Part shown: positions 59,333-64,000 of the stretch, one piece after another | How the letters are laid out: each line of letters begins with the position of its first letter | Position numbering within the stretch: the first letter of the stretch is position 1 | NCBI RefSeq assembly: GCF_021916785.1 | Contig: NZ_JAKCFC010000008.1 | Coordinates: 186,001-250,000 of the forward strand | Origin: Mycolicibacterium lacusdiani | Lineage (GTDB): Bacteria; Actinomycetota; Actinomycetes; Mycobacteriales; Mycobacteriaceae | Reading direction: 5' to 3' | Length of the DNA: 64,000 nucleotides | The notes under the pieces: generated by a model | The model's input: only the letters and a program-made list of their open reading frames with translations | Databases searched by the model: none | What the model was told of the DNA's origin: nothing | Position numbers and translations under genes: made by a program

Positions 59333-59953
59333 CTAAGCCTCCGGGCCCGACCGCAGGCCCGGCATGACGTACCGCCTGACGTGCGCCAGCACGGCAGCCG
59401 GGTCGCCGACGTCGAAGTGCTCGCCGGGCACGGTGGTCAGGGACAGGATGGCCCGGGCCACCCATTCCGACGCCTCGTCGACCCGCACGGCGGCGTGCAC
59501 CTCACCGGCGTCGCGCGCCGCGACGAGATAGCGCCTCCAGAACGCCGCAAGGTCGGGGACGAGTCCGTGCACCCCGGCGCCCGCGCAGGCCGCGAAGTCC
59601 TCGGGCTCCTCGACCCGCAGCTTCATCAGCAGCGCGCCAGGGTCGTCGTATGCGGACCTGCCATGGGTGATGCCCGCGGCGATCTGCTGGTCCAGGCCGT
59701 CGATCTCGGCGAGTAGGGCGTGCGACTCCGACCAGTAGGCGTCGTTGAGCCGCACGATGGCCGCACCCAGCAGCGTCACCTTGTCGGGGAAGTGGCGGTA
59801 CAGCCAGCCGCGTGACACTCCGGCCACCTCGGCGATCTCGGACACCGTCGTCGACCGGATGCCCTTGGCGCGCAGGCACACCTCGGCGGCGTCGATCAGG
59901 CGGTCCCGCACGGTCGCGGAGTGGGCCCCCGAGAGGGCCGGGGTGCTGGTCAA
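59333..59953 (-). CDS. TetR-family transcriptional regulator
   Basis: A 206-residue regulator with the helix-turn-helix STTVSEIAEVAGVSRGWLYR followed by HFPDKVTLLGAAI near residues 35-65. The likely start is TTG 59953, as an in-frame stop lies two codons upstream; a GTG fourteen codons in is an alternative. It is divergent from fadD1, so it may control it. The ligand could be an acyl-CoA, by analogy only. Confidence 0.82.
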   Translation of the reverse strand: MTSTPALSGAHSATVRDRLIDAAEVCLRAKGIRSTTVSEIAEVAGVSRGWLYRHFPDKVTLLGAAIVRLNDAYWSESHALLAEIDGLDQQIAAGITHGRSAYDDPGALLMKLRVEEPEDFAACAGAGVHGLVPDLAAFWRRYLVAARDAGEVHAAVRVDEASEWVARAILSLTTVPGEHFDVGDPAAVLAHVRRYVMPGLRSGPEA

Positions 59954-60109
59954 CGGCTAGCCCTTCGTCGGCACGTGCTTGGCGGGCTCATTTCGCCGCG
60001 CTGGAGATCGATTCGATGCATTCTGCCAATGGCCAGACGCTACCGTGTGTCGACCCGAGGATGGTAGACACATTGCGAGATCTGTTCACTAGCGGCGAGG
60101 TGGCCAACG

Positions 60110-61708
60110 ATGACCGACACGCTCCAACAGTTGCTCCGCGAGCGCGCCGACGCCGACGCCACGGCGATCAGGTACGGCGACTGGACCTGGACGTGGCGCG
60201 AACACGTGGCCGAGGCCACGGCGCAGGCCGCGTCGCTGGTGGCCATGGCCGCACCCGGCAGGCCGCTGCACGTCGGCGTCCTGCTGGGCAATACGCCCGA
60301 CATGCTGACCGCGCTGGCCGCCGCGGCACTCGGCGGCTACGTGCTCTGCGGCGTCAACACCACTCGGCGCGGTGACGCGCTGGCCCGCGACGTGGCCAGG
60401 GTGGACGTCCAGATCCTGCTGACCGACGCAGACCATCGCCACCTGCTCGACGGTCTCGAACTCCCGGGCGTCACGGTGATCGACGTATCCACCGAGGAGT
60501 GGGCGGACCGGGTGGCGCACGCGCCGGAGTTGGTGCCGCACCGCGAGGTCGTCGCCGACGACACCTTCATGATGATCTTCACCTCCGGCACCAGCGGTGA
60601 GCCCAAGGCGGTCGAGGTGCCGCACGCGATGGTGCTGTTCGCCGGTACTGCGCTGGTGGAGCGGTACGGGCTCGAGGCGTCCGACGTCTGCTACCTCGCC
60701 ATGCCGCTGTTCCACTCCAACGCGGTCTACGCCGGATGGAGCGTTGCGCTGGGTGCCGGCGCCGCGATGGCACCCGCGACGTTCTCGGCGTCGCGCTTCC
60801 TGTCCGACGTGCGGCGCTACGGCGCCACGTACATGAACTACGTCGGCAAGCCGCTGGCCTACATCCTGGCGACGGCCGAGCAGTCCGACGACGTCGACAA
60901 CCCGCTGCGCATCGCGTTCGGCAACGAGGCGGCCGACCGCGACATCGAGGAGTTCGGCCGACGCTTCGGGTGCACGGTGTGGGACGGGTTCGGGTCGACC
61001 GAGACCGCCGTCATCATCACCCGACCCGAGGACTGCCCGACCGGCTCGATCGGGAAGGGCTTCCCGGGCGTTGCGATCTACGACCCGGAGACCGTTCGGG
61101 AGTGCGAGGTGGCGAGGTTCGACGAGACCGGTGCGTTGCTCAACGCGGACGCGGCGACGGGCGAGCTGGTCAACACCGGAGGCAGCGGCCTGTTCCGTGG
61201 CTACTACAACGATCAGGGCGCCACCGATCAGCGGATGCGGCACGGCATGTACTGGTCGGGCGACCTCGCCTACCGCGACGCCGACGGCTGGATCTACCTC
61301 GCCGGCCGCACCGCCGACTGGATGCGGGTCGACGGCGAGAACCTCACGACGGCGCCCATCGAGCGAATCCTGTTGCGGTTGAACGCAATCAGCCGGGTCG
61401 CCGTCTACCCGGTGCCCGACGAGTACGTGGGGGACCAGGTGATGGCCGCGATCGTGCTGCGCGACGACGCCACGCTGTCGCCGGAGGAGTTCGCCGCGTT
61501 CCTCGCGGCCCAGCGCGATCTGTCGCCCAAGGCGTGGCCGCGCTTCGTGTGGCTGGCCGACGACCTACCCAGCACGGCGACCAACAAGATCCTCAAGCGC
61601 GAACTCGTGGCACTCGGCACCGATGCCGCGGGCAGGGTGCTGTGGAAGCGCGACGGCAAGGCATTTCACGTGCTCGGCGACCGCACGGTCAGCAGTACGG
61701 ATCGGTGA
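60110..61708 (+). CDS. fadD1: fatty-acid-CoA ligase, FadD1-like
   Basis: A 532-residue ANL-superfamily enzyme: AMP-binding motif FTSGTSGEPKAVEV, then MPLFHSNAVYAGW, FGSTETAVIIT, SGDLAYRDADGWIYLAGRT and the catalytic Lys region PSTATNKILKREL. It activates a carboxylic acid through an acyl-AMP to acyl-CoA. The sequence resembles my memory of FadD1 (Rv1750c); the acid chain length is not readable. Its 3' end overlaps the convergent MarR gene by 20 bases. Confidence 0.85.
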   Translation: MTDTLQQLLRERADADATAIRYGDWTWTWREHVAEATAQAASLVAMAAPGRPLHVGVLLGNTPDMLTALAAAALGGYVLCGVNTTRRGDALARDVARVDVQILLTDADHRHLLDGLELPGVTVIDVSTEEWADRVAHAPELVPHREVVADDTFMMIFTSGTSGEPKAVEVPHAMVLFAGTALVERYGLEASDVCYLAMPLFHSNAVYAGWSVALGAGAAMAPATFSASRFLSDVRRYGATYMNYVGKPLAYILATAEQSDDVDNPLRIAFGNEAADRDIEEFGRRFGCTVWDGFGSTETAVIITRPEDCPTGSIGKGFPGVAIYDPETVRECEVARFDETGALLNADAATGELVNTGGSGLFRGYYNDQGATDQRMRHGMYWSGDLAYRDADGWIYLAGRTADWMRVDGENLTTAPIERILLRLNAISRVAVYPVPDEYVGDQVMAAIVLRDDATLSPEEFAAFLAAQRDLSPKAWPRFVWLADDLPSTATNKILKRELVALGTDAAGRVLWKRDGKAFHVLGDRTVSSTDR

Positions 61709-62123
61709 TCTCGCGCAACGACATCAACATCTCGCGTAGTCGGCGGTAGGCCTCTGGCCCGACGTGCGTGCGCCACTCGTCCTCGACCTTGGCGACCTCG
61801 GCCGCGGCGGCGGCGCAGAGCTTCTCGCCCCTCGCACTGAGCGTGATCAGGCGGGCCCGTGCGTCCGCGGGATCGGTCGTGCGCACGACGTAGCCGCTGC
61901 GTTCGAGTTCGTCGACCAGTGCGCCCGCCGTCTGCTTCGTCACCTGGGCCTGCTCGGCAAGGTCGGTGACGCGGATGCCGCGTGGGCTCAGCCGCTGCAC
62001 GATGCGGCACTGAGCCACCGTCAGGTCGTCGAACCCGGCCGTGCGGAGCGCCTCGAAGATCTGGGTCTCGGCCGCCCGATGCGCGATGAACAACAGCGTC
62101 GCGGTGTTCGGCGGATCGGTCAC
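61689..62123 (-). CDS. MarR-family transcriptional regulator
   Basis: A 144-residue winged-helix protein with RVTDLAEQAQVTKQTAGALV as the helix-turn-helix and wing DPADARARLITLS. It is divergent from the mycothiol-dependent enzyme gene. The exact palindrome at 62146-62164 is its likely operator, covering the neighbour's promoter. MarR proteins of this type usually respond to phenolic or aromatic compounds. Confidence 0.87.
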   Translation of the reverse strand: MTDPPNTATLLFIAHRAAETQIFEALRTAGFDDLTVAQCRIVQRLSPRGIRVTDLAEQAQVTKQTAGALVDELERSGYVVRTTDPADARARLITLSARGEKLCAAAAAEVAKVEDEWRTHVGPEAYRRLREMLMSLREITDPYC

Positions 62124-62127
62124 GCCA

Positions 62128-62164
62128 TTGACTTTAGTACGGATCCCTGTCTAATTTAGACAGG
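62128..62164 (+). promoter_or_regulatory. promoter with overlapping MarR operator
   Basis: TTGACT (62128-62133) and TCTAAT (62150-62155) are 5/6 matches to both promoter boxes, 16 bases apart. The palindrome CCTGTCTAATTTAGACAGG (62146-62164, two exact 9-base arms around one base) covers the -10 and the expected start site near 62162. Binding there would block transcription of the gene at 62189. Confidence 0.75.
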
Positions 62165-62188
62165 AAACCTGACTATCGGAGGGCCGGC

Positions 62189-62821
62189 ATGAACACCGAC
62201 GAGACCTGGCACTGGATCGATCAGCAGCGCGCCGACCTCGCGGACTTCCTCGCGACCCTCACCGACGACGAGTGGTCGACGCCCTCGCTGTGCGCGGGTT
62301 GGACCGTGCGTGACGTGGCCGTACACCTGACCCACGGGCACACTCCCTTGGCACGGATGGCCTGGGAAGCGCTGCGCTCCGGATTCCGCTTCAACCACAT
62401 GATCGCCCGGGTCGCACGCGAGGACGCCAGCACGCCGGAGGAGATCGTCGCGGCGCTGCGCGCGATGGTGGGCGGTCGGCGACGACCCCCGGGCACCGCC
62501 GTAGCCGACCCGCTGCTCGACGTCCTCGTTCACGGCCAGGACATCGCGGTCCCGCTCGGCGTGGACCGGCCGATGCCCATCGCACCCGCGATCGTCGCCG
62601 CCGAGCGGTTGTGGGCCATGGGATTTCCGTTCAACGCCCGCAGACGGTTCGGCAACATGTCGTTCACCGCCACCGACGCGCCACTTCGGCTCGGATCCGG
62701 CGACGCCGTGACGGGGGCGGTACGCGACATCGTCCTGGTGCTGGCCGGCCGACGCATCGGTCTCGGCGGGTTGTCGGGGCACACGGCCGCCCTGGCGTCC
62801 GCGTTGGATCACGCGGAATAG
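62189..62821 (+). CDS. mycothiol-dependent maleylpyruvate isomerase-family protein (DinB-like)
   Basis: A 210-residue protein of the MDMPI/DinB fold: TLTDDEWSTPSLCAGWTVRDVAVHLTHGHTPLA near the N terminus gives one conserved His, and DVLVHGQDIAVPLG another; these bind metal. Members use mycothiol in isomerisation, detoxification or thiol transfer. It is controlled by the divergent MarR gene judging from the operator at 62146. The substrate is unknown. Confidence 0.82.
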   Translation: MNTDETWHWIDQQRADLADFLATLTDDEWSTPSLCAGWTVRDVAVHLTHGHTPLARMAWEALRSGFRFNHMIARVAREDASTPEEIVAALRAMVGGRRRPPGTAVADPLLDVLVHGQDIAVPLGVDRPMPIAPAIVAAERLWAMGFPFNARRRFGNMSFTATDAPLRLGSGDAVTGAVRDIVLVLAGRRIGLGGLSGHTAALASALDHAE

Positions 62822-62841
62822 CGGCCGGTCTGCGGGCGTTT

Positions 62842-62869
62842 ATGACACTGGCGGCTGACCTGGCATAAT
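62842..62869 (+). promoter_or_regulatory. promoter for rpmE
   Basis: ATGACA (62842-62847) and CATAAT (62864-62869), each a 5/6 match, are 16 bases apart, with TGG directly before the -10 as an extended element. The leader to rpmE would be about 85 bases. Confidence 0.6.
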
Positions 62870-62960
62870 GGGCCGTCGACCTCGGTTCCGGTTCACGTCT
62901 GATGTCTCCCAGGTCAGGGAGCAGGCGACCCGGCGGCCAACGACTGAAGAGGACTTAGAG

Positions 62961-63212
62961 ATGAAATCGGGTATTCACCCCACGTACAACGAGACCACCG
63001 TGGTCTGCGGCTGTGGCAACACCTTCCACACGCGCAGCACCAAGGACAGCGGCCAGATCACGGTCGAGGTCTGCTCGCAGTGCCACCCGTTCTACACGGG
63101 CAAGCAGAAGATCCTCGACAGCGGCGGCCGCGTCGCTCGCTTCGAGAAGCGCTACGGCAAGCGCAAGGCCGGCAGCGATGCCGGTAGCGAAACCGCAAGC
63201 GCCGACAACTAG
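62961..63212 (+). CDS. rpmE: 50S ribosomal protein L31
   Basis: An 83-residue ribosomal protein with the zinc-binding cysteine form: VVCGCGNTFHTRS and VEVCSQCHPFYTGKQKILD, so it is the C+ (zinc) type rather than the zinc-free replacement. The start ATG 62961 follows GAGGACTTAGAG. The Lys/Arg-rich part ends in a polar tail (AGSDAGSETASADN). It precedes prfA, as in M. tuberculosis (Rv1298-Rv1299). Confidence 0.96.
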   Translation: MKSGIHPTYNETTVVCGCGNTFHTRSTKDSGQITVEVCSQCHPFYTGKQKILDSGGRVARFEKRYGKRKAGSDAGSETASADN

Positions 63213-63219
63213 CTACGTC

Positions 63220-63264
63220 AACGGCGCCCGATCCGTCGCATCCGCGACGGGTACGGGCGCCGTT
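63220..63264 (+). terminator. hairpin between rpmE and prfA
   Basis: AACGGCGCCCG (63220-63230) pairs with CGGGCGCCGTT (63254-63264), and inside CCGTCG (63233-63238) pairs with CGACGG (63245-63250). No T run follows. It may partly separate rpmE from prfA. Confidence 0.6.
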
Positions 63265-63299
63265 CTCGTTTCAATGGACGGTATGGGACGGAGGCACCC

Positions 63300-64000
63300 G
63301 TGAGCGAGAACGCTCCCAAGATCGAGGCACTGTTGGCCGAGCACGCCGACCTCGAACGGCAGCTCTCCGACCCAGCCCTGCACGCCGACGCCGGTGCGGC
63401 CAAGCGAGTCGGGCGCCGCTTTGCGCAAGTCGCGCCGATCGCGTCGACCTACCGCAAGCTCGAGACTGCCCGCGGTGACCTCGACACGGCACGCGAGTTC
63501 GCCGCCGACGACGAGTCGTTCGCCGCCGAGGTGCCCGAACTCGAGGCGCGCGTCGCCGAACTCGACCGCCACCTCACCGATCTGCTCGCCCCACGCGATC
63601 CCCACGACGCCGACGACGTCGTGCTCGAAGTCAAGTCCGGCGAGGGCGGCGAGGAATCGGCACTGTTCGCCGCCGACCTCGCCCGGATGTACATCCGCTA
63701 CGCCGAGCGGCACGGCTGGACGGTGACCGTGCTCGACGAGACCACCTCGGACCTCGGCGGCTACAAGGACGCCACGCTCACCATCGCCAGCAAGGGCGAT
63801 TCGGCTGACGGCGTCTGGGCGCGACTGAAGTTCGAAGGCGGCGTACACCGGGTCCAGCGCGTGCCGGTCACCGAATCCCAGGGTCGCGTGCACACCTCGG
63901 CCGCCGGCGTCCTGGTGTATCCGGAGCCCGAGGACGTCGCCGAGGTCCAGATCGACGAGTCCGATCTCCGCATCGACGTCTACCGCTCGTCGGGCAAGGG
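63300..64000 (+). CDS. prfA: peptide chain release factor 1 (3' end outside window)
   Basis: The frame from GTG 63300 (after a GGAG site at 63290) is open to the window end, 233 full codons. It starts SENAPKIEALLAEHADLERQ, has the coiled N-terminal domain, then VLEVKSGEGGEESALFAADLARM and GVHRVQRVPVTESQGRVHTS. The last visible residues, VYRSSGKG, directly precede the GGQ catalytic loop, which is cut off. RF1 reads UAA and UAG. Confidence 0.95.
   Translation, partial: MSENAPKIEALLAEHADLERQLSDPALHADAGAAKRVGRRFAQVAPIASTYRKLETARGDLDTAREFAADDESFAAEVPELEARVAELDRHLTDLLAPRDPHDADDVVLEVKSGEGGEESALFAADLARMYIRYAERHGWTVTVLDETTSDLGGYKDATLTIASKGDSADGVWARLKFEGGVHRVQRVPVTESQGRVHTSAAGVLVYPEPEDVAEVQIDESDLRIDVYRSSGK

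Overview
The window is high-GC actinobacterial DNA that reads as a mycobacterium, probably a rapid grower of the Mycolicibacterium type. From memory of the M. tuberculosis map, the backbone follows Rv1277 to Rv1299: SbcD/SbcC-like nuclease pair, GMC oxidoreductase, opp peptide transporter, carbonic anhydrase canA (here reduced to a remnant), cysD-cysNC, an Rrf2 regulator, then argS-lysA-hom-thrC-thrB-rho-rpmE-prfA. GTG starts, ATGA/GTGA overlaps, TrcRS and TcrXY relatives, a 13E12-type HNH protein and F420-type enzymes fit the same assignment. This backbone is interrupted by large accessory blocks.

Layout. 1-6.2 kb: end of a PepSY membrane protein, nuclease pair, GMC oxidoreductase. 6.2-15.5 kb: opp region, in which oppA is separated from oppBCD by a homocysteine methyltransferase/cupin pair on the other strand, with an SfnB/DszC-like monooxygenase and an alpha/beta hydrolase next to it. 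15.7-23.9 kb: inserted TrcR/TrcS two-component system and three membrane glycosyltransferases (two GT39 paralogues around a GT2-GtrA fusion). 23.9-32.3 kb: canA remnant, a poly-proline secreted protein, sulfate assimilation genes cysD-cysNC-cysQ, isochorismatase-like hydrolase, PNPOx-like protein, nitrilase, Rrf2 regulator and nitronate monooxygenase. 32.3-38.1 kb: two more two-component systems (TcrXY and a NarL type with a DUF4097 protein) and a small DoxX-like membrane protein.

38.1-50.1 kb is accessory: HNH/DUF222 endonuclease, F420 or flavin enzymes, a sugar or polyol operon (DeoR regulator, FGGY kinase, zinc dehydrogenase, class II aldolase), glutaminyl cyclase, a Tat-exported DUF1906 protein, a TetR regulator, and a two-gene light-energy cassette: a proton-pump rhodopsin of the Gloeobacter rhodopsin/xanthorhodopsin type followed by a Brp/Blh beta-carotene cleavage enzyme that would supply its retinal. 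The block ends at the 3' side of a tRNA-Arg(CCG) gene. 50.3-64 kb returns to the conserved argS-to-prfA segment, with a TetR-fadD1 and MarR-mycothiol enzyme insertion between rho and rpmE.

Most notable items: the rhodopsin-blh pair; canA reduced in frame to its two ends next to cysD; repeated 11-codon mini-ORF cassettes that couple neighbouring genes (oppC/oppD and cysD/cysN); a candidate leaderless leader peptide coupled to cysD; and an Asn/Gln-rich disordered insert in Rho. Statements about relatives come from memory of protein families; no searches were run.
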